Numbered from the stretch's first letter, positions 16,845 to 26,161 are shown. The stretch: 64,000 nucleotides of DNA from Salsipaludibacter sp963735045 (GCA_963735045.1 CAVTIZ010000003.1:868001-932000), one strand, 5' to 3'. Notes: generated from the sequence alone by a model not told the origin. Translations and numbers: made by a program.

Positions 16845-17324
16845 GCCATCCGACGGGGTCGGCCGATGACGCGGGTGACCCGGCGTGATCCGCTCGGCCT
16901 TCATCTCGGCCTCGTGCACGTGGCGGACCCCCTCGGCGAGGTCGCCGCGGATCCGGGCCTCGAGGTCACGGGCCACCGCCCAGTAGTGGTCGTCGTACTC
17001 CTCGACGACCTGGAAGGTCCAGCGCCCGTCGACGACGTTGCGACCGACCAGTTCCCGCTCCAGCAGGTCGGCCTGGCGGTCGTGTCCGGCGTCGCGCAGC
17101 GCGTCGACGGCCTGCCCGACCAGCAGGTCGGCGTGGCCGCTCATCTGGTGGAAGTCGTAGAGCCGCCCGCGTGCCCGTTCGACCCATTCCAACGCCTCGG
17201 ACAACGTGCCGAGCGCGGCCACGGTGTCGTCGTCGACGCCCGTGGGCCGCCGGTCGAGGCCCAACGCGAGGTCCGACCCGGGGGAGTCCTCGGGCTCGGG
17301 ATCCTGGTCATGGTCAGCGTCCAT
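16836..17324 (-). CDS. Conserved actinobacterial protein of unknown function
   Basis: 162 residues, soluble, acidic. A conserved-looking core at about 42-140 contains LSEALEWVERARGRLYDFH, GHADLLVGQAVDAL and GRWTFQVVEEYDD. I recall closely similar hypothetical proteins in many actinobacteria, but none with a described function. Mostly helical by appearance; no catalytic motif is evident. The ATG was chosen because the reading frame further upstream is not protein-like. It is divergent from thrS. Confidence 0.75.
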   Translation of the reverse strand: MDADHDQDPEPEDSPGSDLALGLDRRPTGVDDDTVAALGTLSEALEWVERARGRLYDFHQMSGHADLLVGQAVDALRDAGHDRQADLLERELVGRNVVDGRWTFQVVEEYDDHYWAVARDLEARIRGDLAEGVRHVHEAEMKAERITPGHPRHRPTPSDGSG

Positions 17325-17660
17325 GGTCGTGACGCTATCGCTGGGCCGGGTCGTCGCGCCGGCCGACCGTCCCGTCGGGGCACCCGCCATGCGCTCGCCG
17401 GTCCGGGCACGGGTGCGCCGGGCAGCGGGAAACGGCGGTTGCGACGGGGTGCGGCATCGGGCATGCTGGACGCATGCACCTCCTGTCGACGGTCCGTGAC
17501 ACGTCCACGCGAACGCTGCGCGTCGGACGGCCTTCGTCACGCCCGTAGGGCTCGCCGTCCGACGAGGCTCCGGCCGCACTCGCGGCCCCACCCCGCGCCA
17601 TCCGGCCGACGTGCCGATCTCGCGTGAACCCCTAGCCTTGACCCTCGACAGGAGTCACCC
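17325..17660. other. Non-coding gap upstream of thrS
   Basis: This 336-base gap lies between divergent genes. It contains a 24-codon open frame at 17474-17548 with four Thr codons, a perfect 10-bp inverted repeat CGTCGGACGG/CCGTCCGACG (17521-17530 and 17555-17564), a compact GGCCGC-ACTC-GCGGCC hairpin (17572-17587) and a -10 box for thrS (17633-17638). There is no T-box signature. Confidence 0.5.
17633..17638 (+). promoter_or_regulatory. -10 box TAGCCT for thrS
   Basis: TAGCCT lies 23 bases before the thrS ATG, with AGGAG at 17650-17654. This predicts a very short 5' leader. Confidence 0.5.
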
Positions 17661-19724
17661 ATGTCCACCACCCCAGCCACCGCGTCCGCCGAGGCGTCCA
17701 ACCAGGTCCGCGTGCGATGCGGCGACACCGACGCCGACCTGCCGTCCGACACCACTGCCCTGCAGGCCCTCAAGGCCCTGGAGGCGATCCGGGGCCAGGT
17801 CGTCGCGGCCACCGTCAACGGCGCCGAGTGGGACCTCGACCGTCCCGTCACCGACGGTCCGCCGCACAACCAGGCCGGCGACGCCGACGCGTTGGTCGTC
17901 GAACCGGTCTACGGCGACACCGAGCAGGGCCGGGCGATCCTGCGCCACTCCACCGCGCACCTGATGGCCCAGGCCGTCACCGACCTGTTCCCCGACGCCA
18001 AGTGGGCCATCGGGCCGCCGATCCAGGACGGGTTCTACTACGACTTCGACGTCGACGAACCCTTCACCGGTGACGACCTCGCGCGCATCGAGGCGCGCAT
18101 GGGCGAGCTGATGAAGGAACGCCAGTCGTTCGTGCGCGAGGAGGTCGACCCGGACGACGCCCGTGAGGAGTTCGCCGACCAGCCCTACAAGCTGGAGATC
18201 ATCGACGCGGTCGACAGCGGCGAGATCGTCAGCCCGGTCGACGCCGGGGCCGGCGGGGCCGCGACCTTCACCGTCTACCGCAACGTGCGGCCCGGGGGCG
18301 AGGTCGCGTGGTCGGACCTGTGCCGGGGCCCGCACGTGCCGTCGTCGGAACGCATCCCGGCCTGGAAGCTGCTGCGGACCGCCGGGGCCTACTGGCGGGG
18401 GCGCGAGGACCGTCCGATGCTGCAGCGGATCTACGGCACCGCGTGGGAGTCCCGCAAGGCCATGCAGGCCCACCTCGACCGCCTCGAGGAGGCCGCCAAG
18501 CGCGACCACCGCAAGCTCGGCCGCGAGCTCGAGCTGACCCACTTCCCCGACGAGTTGGGGCCGGGCCTGTCCATCTTCCTGCCCAAGGGCGCGATGGTCC
18601 GCAAGCAGATGGAGGACTGGATCCGTGACGAGGTGCTGGCGCGGGGCTACGAGGCCGTCTACTCGCCCCACATCGCCAAGGAGGACCTGTGGCGCATCTC
18701 GGGTCACCTCGACAACTACGCCGACCTGATGTATCCCGCGATGGAGATCGACGAGGCAGCGCGGTATCGGCTCAAGCCGATGAACTGCCCGTTCCACGTC
18801 CTGGCCTACCAGTCGCGGACCCGGTCCTACCGCGAGCTGCCCGTCCGCCTGTCGGAGCTGGGGACCGTCTACCGCTACGAGAAGTCCGGCGTCGTCAACG
18901 GCCAACTCCGTGCCCGCGGCTTCACCCAGGACGACAGCCACATCTTCTGCACCGGTGACCAGCTGGTGGACGAGGTGGCCGACTGCACCCAGTTCGCCTT
19001 GGACCTCTACGAGGTGTTCGGGTTCGGAGAGCCCAGCCGGATCGCGATCTCGACCCGGCCGGAGAAGTCCATCGGGGCCGACGAGGACTGGGAGCACGCC
19101 GAGCAGGCGTTGGTCGAGGCCGTCGAGCGACTGGGCCTGGACTACCAGCTGGATCGCGGCGAGGGCGCCTTCTACGGTCCGAAGATCGACATCCACCTGC
19201 GTGACGCGATCGGGCGCGAGTGGCAGACCACCACCGTCCAGGTGGACTTCAACCTGCCGGAGCGCTTCGGCGTGGCCTACGTCGGCGAGGACGGCCACGA
19301 CCACCGGCCCTACATGGTGCACCGTGCACTGTTCGGGTCCATCGAACGCTTCTTCGCCGTGATGGTGGAGTCGTTCAACGGCGCCTTCCCGACCTGGTTG
19401 GCCCCGGTGCAGGCCACCGTGGTCCCGGTCGCGGCCGACTTCGACGACTACGCCGACGAGGTCGCTGCCGCGTTGCGCGCCGCGGGGGTCCGCGTCGAGG
19501 TGGACGTGTCCGACGACACCCTGGGCAACAAGGTGCGTAAGGCCGTGACCGCCAAGGTCCCGCACACCCTGGTGGTGGGGGGCAACGAGCGGGACGATCG
19601 GACCGTGTCGGACCGGCCCTACCAGGGCCCCCAACGCAAGGACGTGCCGCTGGACGACGCCGTCGCCGACATCGTCACCGAGATCGCGGACAAGGTGGTG
19701 CCCAACGCGGTCGAGGCGTCGTGA
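17661..19724 (+). CDS. thrS: Threonyl-tRNA synthetase
   Basis: 687 residues, full-length class II synthetase. N-terminal TGS domain (to about 80), then the editing domain with its metal-binding HSTAH near residue 96 and GPPIQDGFYYDFD. Class II core: zinc ligand Cys376 in MNCPFHV, motif 2 RYEKSG and RARGFTQDDSH, motif 3 VHRALFGSIERF. The C-terminal anticodon-binding domain starts around 590. It charges tRNA-Thr. It is first in an operon-like run with the HIT gene (GTGA overlap) and then the PIM genes, the order known from mycobacteria. Confidence 0.97.
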   Translation: MSTTPATASAEASNQVRVRCGDTDADLPSDTTALQALKALEAIRGQVVAATVNGAEWDLDRPVTDGPPHNQAGDADALVVEPVYGDTEQGRAILRHSTAHLMAQAVTDLFPDAKWAIGPPIQDGFYYDFDVDEPFTGDDLARIEARMGELMKERQSFVREEVDPDDAREEFADQPYKLEIIDAVDSGEIVSPVDAGAGGAATFTVYRNVRPGGEVAWSDLCRGPHVPSSERIPAWKLLRTAGAYWRGREDRPMLQRIYGTAWESRKAMQAHLDRLEEAAKRDHRKLGRELELTHFPDELGPGLSIFLPKGAMVRKQMEDWIRDEVLARGYEAVYSPHIAKEDLWRISGHLDNYADLMYPAMEIDEAARYRLKPMNCPFHVLAYQSRTRSYRELPVRLSELGTVYRYEKSGVVNGQLRARGFTQDDSHIFCTGDQLVDEVADCTQFALDLYEVFGFGEPSRIAISTRPEKSIGADEDWEHAEQALVEAVERLGLDYQLDRGEGAFYGPKIDIHLRDAIGREWQTTTVQVDFNLPERFGVAYVGEDGHDHRPYMVHRALFGSIERFFAVMVESFNGAFPTWLAPVQATVVPVAADFDDYADEVAAALRAAGVRVEVDVSDDTLGNKVRKAVTAKVPHTLVVGGNERDDRTVSDRPYQGPQRKDVPLDDAVADIVTEIADKVVPNAVEAS

Positions 19725-20311
19725 CCGACGACGATCGCGAACCCGACGCGGCCAGTGACCAGGCCGGGGTGCCCCACGACGGCCTGCAGAAGCTGTGGGC
19801 ACCCTGGCGGTTCGGCTACATCAGTGGCCGGGACGGGGCGGTCGACGAGCCGGCCGACGCGCCGGTGGAGGGGACGGGGGACGGCTGTCCGTTCTGCGTC
19901 CTGCCGGCGCGGGACCCCTCCCGTGACCGGGAGACGTTGATCCTGCACCGGGGGAGCGGCGCCTTCGTCATCCTCAACGCCTTCCCCTACAACCCGGGAC
20001 ACCTGATGGTGGTGCCCTACGCCCACGAGCGCTTCCTGTCCGCGGTCGACGACGTGGCCGCCGAGGAGATGTGGGTCCTGGCCCGCCGCGCCGCTCGGGT
20101 GCTGCACGACGACCTTGGGGCCGAGGGGATCAACCTGGGCATGAACCTGGGCGAGGTCGGCGGTGCCGGCATCGCCGACCACGTCCACCTGCACGCCGTC
20201 CCGCGCTGGGGTGGTGACACCAACTTCATCTCCGTCGTCGGCGCCACCCGGGTCCTGCCACGAGCGCTGGGCGAGGTCTACGACGACCTCGCCGGTGCCG
20301 ACTGGGGCTGA
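19721..20311 (+). CDS. HIT-family hydrolase (Ap4A phosphorylase-like)
   Basis: 196 residues. The HIT motif His154-x-His156-x-His158 (HVHLHAV) is complete. A zinc-type CPFC at 56-59 and the actinobacterial N-terminus LQKLWAPWRFGYI are present. In mycobacteria the orthologous gene next to thrS and pgsA1 encodes an Ap4A phosphorylase, so a role in removing Ap4A made by synthetases such as ThrRS is likely. GTG start overlaps the thrS stop. Confidence 0.88.
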   Translation: MTDDDREPDAASDQAGVPHDGLQKLWAPWRFGYISGRDGAVDEPADAPVEGTGDGCPFCVLPARDPSRDRETLILHRGSGAFVILNAFPYNPGHLMVVPYAHERFLSAVDDVAAEEMWVLARRAARVLHDDLGAEGINLGMNLGEVGGAGIADHVHLHAVPRWGGDTNFISVVGATRVLPRALGEVYDDLAGADWG

Positions 20312-20376
20312 CGCGTCCGGCGCGGCGACGCCGTGGACGGTGACGGCGCGTCCACAGGCGAGGGTGGGCGGTCCGG

Positions 20377-20382
20377 TAGGGT
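20377..20382 (+). promoter_or_regulatory. -10 box TAGGGT
   Basis: TAGGGT lies 39 bases before the preferred pgsA start. It would let the PIM genes be transcribed apart from thrS. Confidence 0.45.
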
Positions 20383-20421
20383 GACGCGACTTCCCCCTCG
20401 CCACGACCTGAGGTGTCACCG

Positions 20422-21156
20422 GTGGCGCTCCGAGGCACGTTCGACACGACGATCAGTCGCGTCACCACGCCGATCGGGCACGGACTCGCACGGCTGGGGT
20501 TGACCCCCAACACGTTGACGACGCTCGGCCTGGTCCTGACCGCGGTCGGTGCCGGTTTCGTCGTGCTCGACCAGCCCATCATCGGCGGGGTGATCCTGGT
20601 CGTCGGTGGGCTCATGGACACCTTCGACGGTGCCGTGGCCCGGGCGACGGCGTCGTCGACCCCCTTCGGGGGCTTCTACGACTCGGTCGTGGACCGACTG
20701 TCGGACGGCATCATCCTCGCCGCGACCGCGTTCTGGCTGCGCGACATGCCTCGGCAACTGTCGCTGACGCTGGTGGCCCTGGTCGCGGCGCAGGTCATCT
20801 CCTACGTCCGCGCACGGGCGGAGTCCATCGACCTGGACTGTTCCATCGGGATCATGGAGCGCGCCGAGCGGGCGATCCTGCTGATGGTGGGGCTGGTGTT
20901 CCACCGCTGGGTGCTGGAGCCGGTGTTGTGGATCCTCGCCGTGGGCGGGATCGTGACCGTGATCCAGCGCGTGCACCATGTGTGGTGCCAGGTGGCCCGG
21001 GACGTCCCCGAGGAACTGGTCGTCCTGGCGGTCGGCCGAAACGCCTGGAACCGCGCGTTCCTGGTCGCTGCTCGACGCTTCTACGGGACGAAGAACTTCG
21101 ACGCGGCGTTCGACGACGTCGTCGGTGACGCCCGGGCCGTCCCGGGCGAGCGATGA
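20422..21156 (+). CDS. pgsA: Phosphatidylinositol phosphate synthase (CDP-alcohol phosphatidyltransferase)
   Basis: 244 residues with about six membrane helices. The CDP-alcohol motif is intact: Asp66-x2-Asp69-Gly-x2-Ala-Arg ... Gly-x3-Asp87-x3-Asp91 (MDTFDGAVAR to DSVVD). It condenses CDP-diacylglycerol with inositol phosphate in the PI/PIM pathway; the assignment to PIP synthase rests on the neighbours patA and pimA. GTG 20422 is chosen because GAGG (20410-20413) lies eight bases upstream; a GTG at 20413 is the alternative. The patA gene starts in its stop codon. Confidence 0.88.
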   Translation: MALRGTFDTTISRVTTPIGHGLARLGLTPNTLTTLGLVLTAVGAGFVVLDQPIIGGVILVVGGLMDTFDGAVARATASSTPFGGFYDSVVDRLSDGIILAATAFWLRDMPRQLSLTLVALVAAQVISYVRARAESIDLDCSIGIMERAERAILLMVGLVFHRWVLEPVLWILAVGGIVTVIQRVHHVWCQVARDVPEELVVLAVGRNAWNRAFLVAARRFYGTKNFDAAFDDVVGDARAVPGER

Positions 21157-22178
21157 CCTCGACGTCGGATCCGGTGGACCCCACCGGCTCGACGGGCCCG
21201 GTGCGCGGCGATCCCACGCGCCCCGCGGCGCTGGTGGAGGGCCTGCCGCCGGCGGCGCCCGAGACGTGGCGCGACCGGCTGTCCTACTGGGGCTACCGCG
21301 CGGTCTGGGACACCGCCGCACACCTGCCGCGACGACTGGCCAGTGCCACGCCGGAGTCGCTGGGCGCGGCGTGGTACGTGGCGGGACGCGGCGCCCAACG
21401 AGACCAGGTGCGGGCCAACCTGGCCCGGGTCCTGGGCGACCCGGACGACGAGGAGCTGGAGCGCGTCGTCCACGACGCCTACGTGTCCTATGCGCGCTAC
21501 TGGCTCGATGCCTTCCGGTTGCACACCTTCACCCCCGAGGGGGTCCTGGCGCGTTCGGCGGACGAGAACCTGTACCTGGTGGACGACATGCTCGCCGATG
21601 GCGAGGGCGGGATCCTGGCCACCGCGCACCTGGGCTCGTGGGACATCGGGGCCTTCTTCACCACGCAGCGGAACTGGGGCATGGCGGCCGTGGCCGAGGT
21701 CGTCGAGCCCCGGCGGCTGTTCGACCGGTTCGTCCAGCTGCGCCGCGACGCCGGGATCGAGGTGATCCCGTTGGTGCGGGGTGGGGACATGGTGACGCGG
21801 ATGGTCGACGTCATCGATCGTGGCGGCCTGGCCACGCTGCTCGCCGACCGCGACCTGGGACGACGCGGCCCCGTCGTGGAGTTCTTCGGCGAGCCCTGCC
21901 GCCTGCCACCGGGCTGTGCCGTGCTCGCCCGACGGACCGGGCGGCCCGTCGCCGTGGGGGCCTTCCTGACCGAGGGGCCGGACGGTTTCCGCGCGGTCAT
22001 CCACTCCCGGGTGGACATCGCCGACCTGTCGGTCGAGGACGGCACCCAGGTCGTGGCCCACGAGCTGGAGGGACTGATCCGCCGCGCCCCCGCCCAGTGG
22101 CACGTGTTCGTCCGCAACTGGCTGGTGGACCGCGAGCCCGAGCATCCGGCGGCTCGGGCCTGGCAGGCGGCGTCGTGA
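21153..22178 (+). CDS. patA: Phosphatidylinositol mannoside acyltransferase
   Basis: 341 residues of the HtrB/LpxL-type lysophospholipid acyltransferase superfamily. The catalytic His159-x4-Asp164 is in AHLGSWD. PatA acylates the mannose at position 2 of PIM1/PIM2 using acyl-CoA at the inner face of the membrane. The first 40 residues are Pro/Ser-rich and probably disordered. ATG overlaps pgsA (ATGA) and its stop overlaps pimA (GTGA), so three successive pathway enzymes are translationally coupled. Confidence 0.87.
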   Translation: MTSTSDPVDPTGSTGPVRGDPTRPAALVEGLPPAAPETWRDRLSYWGYRAVWDTAAHLPRRLASATPESLGAAWYVAGRGAQRDQVRANLARVLGDPDDEELERVVHDAYVSYARYWLDAFRLHTFTPEGVLARSADENLYLVDDMLADGEGGILATAHLGSWDIGAFFTTQRNWGMAAVAEVVEPRRLFDRFVQLRRDAGIEVIPLVRGGDMVTRMVDVIDRGGLATLLADRDLGRRGPVVEFFGEPCRLPPGCAVLARRTGRPVAVGAFLTEGPDGFRAVIHSRVDIADLSVEDGTQVVAHELEGLIRRAPAQWHVFVRNWLVDREPEHPAARAWQAAS

Positions 22179-23323
22179 GCCCGCATCCCCGTCGGGTGGC
22201 CCTGGTCAGCCCCTACGACGTGGACGTCCCCGGCGGCGTGCAGGGCCACGTCCTGCAACTGGCCGAGCACCTGCGCACCATGGGTGACGCCGTGACCGTG
22301 CTGGCGCCCGCACGACGGTCGCGCGGCCCGATCCGGGCGGTGGGCCGCTCGGTGGGGATCCCCTTCAACGACTCCGTGGCGCCGATCGCGGTGGACCCGC
22401 GGGCGGCGCGGCGGACCCGTCGACTGCTGGACGACCTCGCGCCCGACGTCGTGCACGTCCACGAGCCGGCGGTCCCGATGGTCTCGCTGGCGGCCGCGAC
22501 GTGGGGCGGGGCCGCGACGGTGGCCACCTTCCACGCCTGGTCGGCGGGCGGTCGGGTGTACCGGGCCGCCGGGCCGGTGCTGGCCCGGTGGCTGCGGGGA
22601 CTGGACGCCCGCATCGCCGTGTCCGACGCCGCGGCTGCGTTCCATGCCGGCGCCCTCGGGCTGCCCGGGAGCGCCTTCGACACGATCCCCAACGGCATCG
22701 ACGTGGCCCGGTTCGCCGATGCCGACCCGATGCCCTCGGTCACCGCTCCCAGCCTGGTGTTCGTCGGTCGCCTCGAACCCCGCAAGGGCCTGGAGGACCT
22801 GGTCCGTGCCATGGTGCTGTTGAAGGCCACCCACCCGGACCTGCGGCTGTACGTCGTCGGCGACGGCCCGGAACGGGAACGGTGCCGGGCACTGCTGCCC
22901 ACACGGCTGCGCTCCGACGTCGTGTTCCTTGGCCGGGTCGACGACCACGAGGTGCCGCGCCTGCTGGCGGCGGCGACGGTGTTCGTGTCCCCGGCTCGCG
23001 GTGGCGAGTCGTTCGGCATCGTGGTGGCCGAGGCGATGGCGGCAGGTGCCACCGTGGTCGCCACCGACCTCCCCGGCCACCGGTCGGTCGCCACCGACGG
23101 CGTCGACGCCCGGTTGGTGCCCCCGCGTGACCCGGCGGCGCTGGCCGAGGCGATCGCGGCCCTGCTGGCCAACCCGGCCACGGCGCGCGCCCTGGCCCAG
23201 CAGGCCCGGCGGCGCGTGGACGCACTGGACTGGTCGACGGTCGCCGCGGACGTCCGGGCGGTGCACGACCGGGCCGTGGCCCACCACGGTGGCCTGCACC
23301 ACGGCGCGGACGCGGGCACCTAG
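22175..23323 (+). CDS. pimA: Phosphatidylinositol alpha-mannosyltransferase (GT4)
   Basis: 382 residues, GT-B fold, glycosyltransferase family 4. The N-terminal domain has the acceptor loop DVPGGVQGHV and a short TFHAW segment. The C-terminal domain has FVGRLEPRKGLEDLV and the nucleotide-sugar motif GGESFGIVVAEAMAAG (E-x7-E). PimA transfers mannose from GDP-Man to phosphatidylinositol, the first PIM step. It completes the pgsA-patA-pimA set. GTG start in the patA stop. Confidence 0.9.
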   Translation: MSPHPRRVALVSPYDVDVPGGVQGHVLQLAEHLRTMGDAVTVLAPARRSRGPIRAVGRSVGIPFNDSVAPIAVDPRAARRTRRLLDDLAPDVVHVHEPAVPMVSLAAATWGGAATVATFHAWSAGGRVYRAAGPVLARWLRGLDARIAVSDAAAAFHAGALGLPGSAFDTIPNGIDVARFADADPMPSVTAPSLVFVGRLEPRKGLEDLVRAMVLLKATHPDLRLYVVGDGPERERCRALLPTRLRSDVVFLGRVDDHEVPRLLAAATVFVSPARGGESFGIVVAEAMAAGATVVATDLPGHRSVATDGVDARLVPPRDPAALAEAIAALLANPATARALAQQARRRVDALDWSTVAADVRAVHDRAVAHHGGLHHGADAGT

Positions 23324-23326
23324 CAT
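23321..23326 (+). promoter_or_regulatory. -10 box TAGCAT
   Basis: TAGCAT, whose first three bases are the pimA stop codon, lies 42 bases before lemA. Confidence 0.3.
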
Positions 23327-23367
23327 GGCGGCCACGCAGGGACGCCGACATCGACCGGGACCATGAC

Positions 23368-23925
23368 ATGATCTGGGTACTCGTGGCAATCGTGGTGGTG
23401 CTCGTGGTCGTGGTGGGATGGCTGGTCGCGACCCACAACCGGCTTGTCGCCCTGCGCAACACCGCCGAGGGTGCGTGGGCCGACATCGACGTCCAACTGA
23501 CCCGACGCCACGACCTGGTCCCCAACCTGGTCGAGACGGTCAAGGGCTACGCCGCCCACGAGCGCGAGACCCTCGAGGCCGTCATCGCGGCGCGCAACTC
23601 GGCCGTCAGCGCATCCTCGCCCGGCGACCAGGCCCAGGCGGAGGGCATGCTGACCGGGGCCCTGCGCCAACTGTTCGCCCTGGCCGAGGCCTACCCGGAC
23701 CTCAAGGCCGACCAGAACTTCCGGGAACTGCAGGCCGAGCTGACCGCCACAGAGGACCTCATCGCGGCGTCGCGCAATCGCTACAACGCCGCCGTGCAGA
23801 ACTACGACACGGCCCGCGAGGTGTTCCCCGCCAACGTCGTGGCCGGCATGTTCGGGTTCGCGCCGCGCGAGTACTTCGAGGTCGACGACCCCGAGGCGCG
23901 CGGACCCGTCAGGGTCGAGTTCTAG
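23368..23925 (+). CDS. lemA: LemA family protein
   Basis: 185 residues. One N-terminal membrane helix (3-22) followed by a long helical domain with the family signatures LRNTAEGAWADIDVQLTRRHDL and NRYNAAVQNYDT, ending GFAPREYFEVDDPEARGPVRVEF-like. LemA proteins are membrane-anchored with an outside helical bundle; their role is unclear, and they often sit next to TPM-domain or M48 protease genes. Here the neighbour is a DUF3048 lipoprotein three bases downstream, so the two may form a unit at the cell surface. Confidence 0.9.
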   Translation: MIWVLVAIVVVLVVVVGWLVATHNRLVALRNTAEGAWADIDVQLTRRHDLVPNLVETVKGYAAHERETLEAVIAARNSAVSASSPGDQAQAEGMLTGALRQLFALAEAYPDLKADQNFRELQAELTATEDLIAASRNRYNAAVQNYDTAREVFPANVVAGMFGFAPREYFEVDDPEARGPVRVEF

Positions 23926-23928
23926 CGG

Positions 23929-25023
23929 GTGGCGCTCCGGCTGCCTCCGCGGGGTGCGACCCGACGCCGTGTTCGCATCGCCGTCCTGTTGGCGATGGGG
24001 GCCCTGATGCTGGCCGGGTGCGCGGCCCCGCCCGTCGAGGTGGTCGCCTCGCCGCTGCCGGTCGAGTCGTCGCCCCCACCGACGCCGACCCCGACCCCGT
24101 CGCCGACGCCCTCGCCGACGCCGACCGGGGAGGCCACGCCGTCGGGGGAGTTCCCGCTGACCGGCGTGGCCACCGATCGCCCGCGCACCGGTGAACCCGT
24201 GCTGGCCGTCAAGGTCGACAACGCCACCGCGGCGGCCCCCCAGGTCGGGTTGGAACATGCCGACATCGTCTACGAGCAGGTGGTCGAGGGTGGCGTGACG
24301 CGCTTCCTGGCGCTGTTCCACTCCGACCTCCCCGACGAGGTCGGTCCGGTCCGGTCGGCGCGACTGCTCGACGCCGACCTGCTGTCGCCGTTCCGTCCGG
24401 TGCTGGCCTACTCGGGCGCCCGGGACGAGGTCGAGCGTGAACTGGTGGGGACGGGCGAGATCGTGCTGGTCCCGGCCGTGGGGTCGGGCCCGTTCCGCCG
24501 AGACGGTGAGCGCGCCGCCCCGCACGACCTGCTGGCCGTCCCCGCCGAGGTGCTGGCGCAGGGCGCCCAGACGTCACCCGTGGAACCGGCGTCCAGCGGG
24601 CTGGACTGGGGCCCGCTGCCGGCCGAGGGCTCGGTCGGGACCGAGTTGTCGATCCGGATGACGCCGTCGCAGGTGACCTCGTGGGAGTACGACGACGAGG
24701 CCGGCCGCTACCGCCGCTTCTCCGCCGGCGTGCCCTTCGAGGTGGTGGGGACCATGCCGGTCGGGGCCGCCAACGTGGTGGTGGTGCTGACCGACGTCGG
24801 CGAGGGCGGATGCTGTGACGGCAACGGGGCCACCTACGTCCGGACGCGCATCGAGGGGCGTGGTGACGCGGTGCTGCTGCGCGACGGCCGGCGCATCGAG
24901 GTGACCTGGGTCAAGCCGTCCCGGGACAGCCACCTGCGGCTGGTCGACGAGGCCGGCTCGGACGTCCCGCTGGCGCCCGGCCCGACCTGGATCCACCTGG
25001 CGCCGACCGACGCCGTGGGGTGA
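23929..25023 (+). CDS. DUF3048 (YerB-like) lipoprotein
   Basis: 364 residues. The lipoprotein signal ends with LMLAG-Cys31, a good lipobox, so it should be processed by Lgt. A Pro/Thr/Ser-rich linker (about 45-75) leads to the DUF3048 domain, recognisable by VKVDNATAAAPQVGLEHADIVYE-type sequence, GVTRFLALF and EVGPVRSAR, then the C-terminal half with SRDSHLRLVDEAG. DUF3048 proteins are secreted; function is unknown. GTG start lies three bases after the lemA stop, without a clear ribosome site. Confidence 0.85.
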   Translation: MALRLPPRGATRRRVRIAVLLAMGALMLAGCAAPPVEVVASPLPVESSPPPTPTPTPSPTPSPTPTGEATPSGEFPLTGVATDRPRTGEPVLAVKVDNATAAAPQVGLEHADIVYEQVVEGGVTRFLALFHSDLPDEVGPVRSARLLDADLLSPFRPVLAYSGARDEVERELVGTGEIVLVPAVGSGPFRRDGERAAPHDLLAVPAEVLAQGAQTSPVEPASSGLDWGPLPAEGSVGTELSIRMTPSQVTSWEYDDEAGRYRRFSAGVPFEVVGTMPVGAANVVVVLTDVGEGGCCDGNGATYVRTRIEGRGDAVLLRDGRRIEVTWVKPSRDSHLRLVDEAGSDVPLAPGPTWIHLAPTDAVG

Positions 25024-25091
25024 CCGTCGGGGGACCGGAGGAGGGGCGTCGCCCGTCGGAATCCGCCGCGCTGGGGCGAGCCCACGGGGAG

Positions 25092-25097
25092 TACCCT
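25092..25097 (+). promoter_or_regulatory. Candidate -10 box TACCCT
   Basis: TACCCT in the 229-base gap before pdxS, 156 bases from the ATG. The same hexamer followed by CGTC also precedes yebC (26932). Confidence 0.3.
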
Positions 25098-25252
25098 CGT
25101 CCCCCGTGCGGGGCTGGCCCGCACCCCGGCGATGGAGCCGTTCCGGGCGGTTCGCACCAGCCCTGCCCCGGCCGGCCCCCCGGTCCGCGCCCGCTGGCCA
25201 GTCACGCCCCCGCCAGCCACCTCCCGACTTCCCGACATCCGCGAGGACCACG

Positions 25253-26161
25253 ATGAGCACCGCCGACACCCCCAGCCGTGAGGGCACCGGCACCACCCGC
25301 GTCAAGCGTGGCATGGCCGACATGCTCAAGGGCGGCGTCATCATGGACGTCGTCACCCCGGAGCAGGCGATCGTGGCCGAGGAGGCCGGGGCCGTCGCCG
25401 TCATGGCCCTGGAGCGCGTTCCGGCCGACATCCGCCGTGACGGCGGTGTCGCCCGGATGTCGGACCCGGACATGGTCGACGGCATCATCGCGGCGGTGTC
25501 GATCCCGGTGATGGCCAAGGCCCGCATCGGCCACTTCGTGGAGGCCCAGGTCCTGGAGTCGCTGGGCGTGGACTACGTCGACGAGTCCGAGGTCCTGACC
25601 CCCGCCGACGAGGCCAACCACATCGACAAGTGGAAGTTCGAGGTCCCGTTCGTGTGCGGCGCCACCAGCATCGGCGAGGCCCTCCGTCGTCTGGGGGAGG
25701 GTGCGGCCATGATCCGCTCCAAGGGCGAGGCCGGCACCGGCAACGTCGTCGAGGCGACCCGCCACATGCGCTCGATCACCGGATCGATCCGGCGTCTGGC
25801 GACGATGGACGACGCCGAGCTGTACGCGGCCGCCAAGGACTTCCGGGCCCCCGTCGACCTGGTCCGCGAGGTCGCTGAGGCCGGTCGCCTGCCCACCGTG
25901 CTGTTCACGGCGGGGGGGATCGCCACGCCCGCCGACGCCGCCATGATGATGCAGCTCGGTGCCGACGGCGTGTTCGTGGGTTCGGGGATCTTCAAGTCCG
26001 GCAACCCCGAGGAGCGTGCCCGCGCCATCGTGGAGGCCACGACCAACTACGACGACCCGGCCGTGATCGCCAAGGTGTCGCGCGGGTTGGGCGAGGCGAT
26101 GGTCGGCATCAACCTCGACGACCTCGACGACAGCGAGCGGTACGCCGGCCGCGGCTGGTGA
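25253..26161 (+). CDS. pdxS: Pyridoxal 5'-phosphate synthase lyase subunit
   Basis: 302 residues, (beta/alpha)8 PdxS. It makes PLP from ribose 5-phosphate, glyceraldehyde 3-phosphate and ammonia supplied by PdxT. Key residues are Asp32 (MDVVTPEQA), Lys89 (MAKARIGHF) and Lys157 (IRSKGEAGTG). The C-terminal RYAGRGW is typical. GAGGA lies seven bases before the ATG. The pdxT start overlaps its stop, matching the 1:1 complex. PLP is needed by the Cys/Met enzyme at 2791, among others. Confidence 0.96.
   Translation: MSTADTPSREGTGTTRVKRGMADMLKGGVIMDVVTPEQAIVAEEAGAVAVMALERVPADIRRDGGVARMSDPDMVDGIIAAVSIPVMAKARIGHFVEAQVLESLGVDYVDESEVLTPADEANHIDKWKFEVPFVCGATSIGEALRRLGEGAAMIRSKGEAGTGNVVEATRHMRSITGSIRRLATMDDAELYAAAKDFRAPVDLVREVAEAGRLPTVLFTAGGIATPADAAMMMQLGADGVFVGSGIFKSGNPEERARAIVEATTNYDDPAVIAKVSRGLGEAMVGINLDDLDDSERYAGRGW

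Noticed and set aside
17325..17660. T-box leader for thrS
   Set aside because: No T-box sequence (TGGNACCGCG-like) or specifier-loop architecture was found, and the predicted leader is only about 16 bases.
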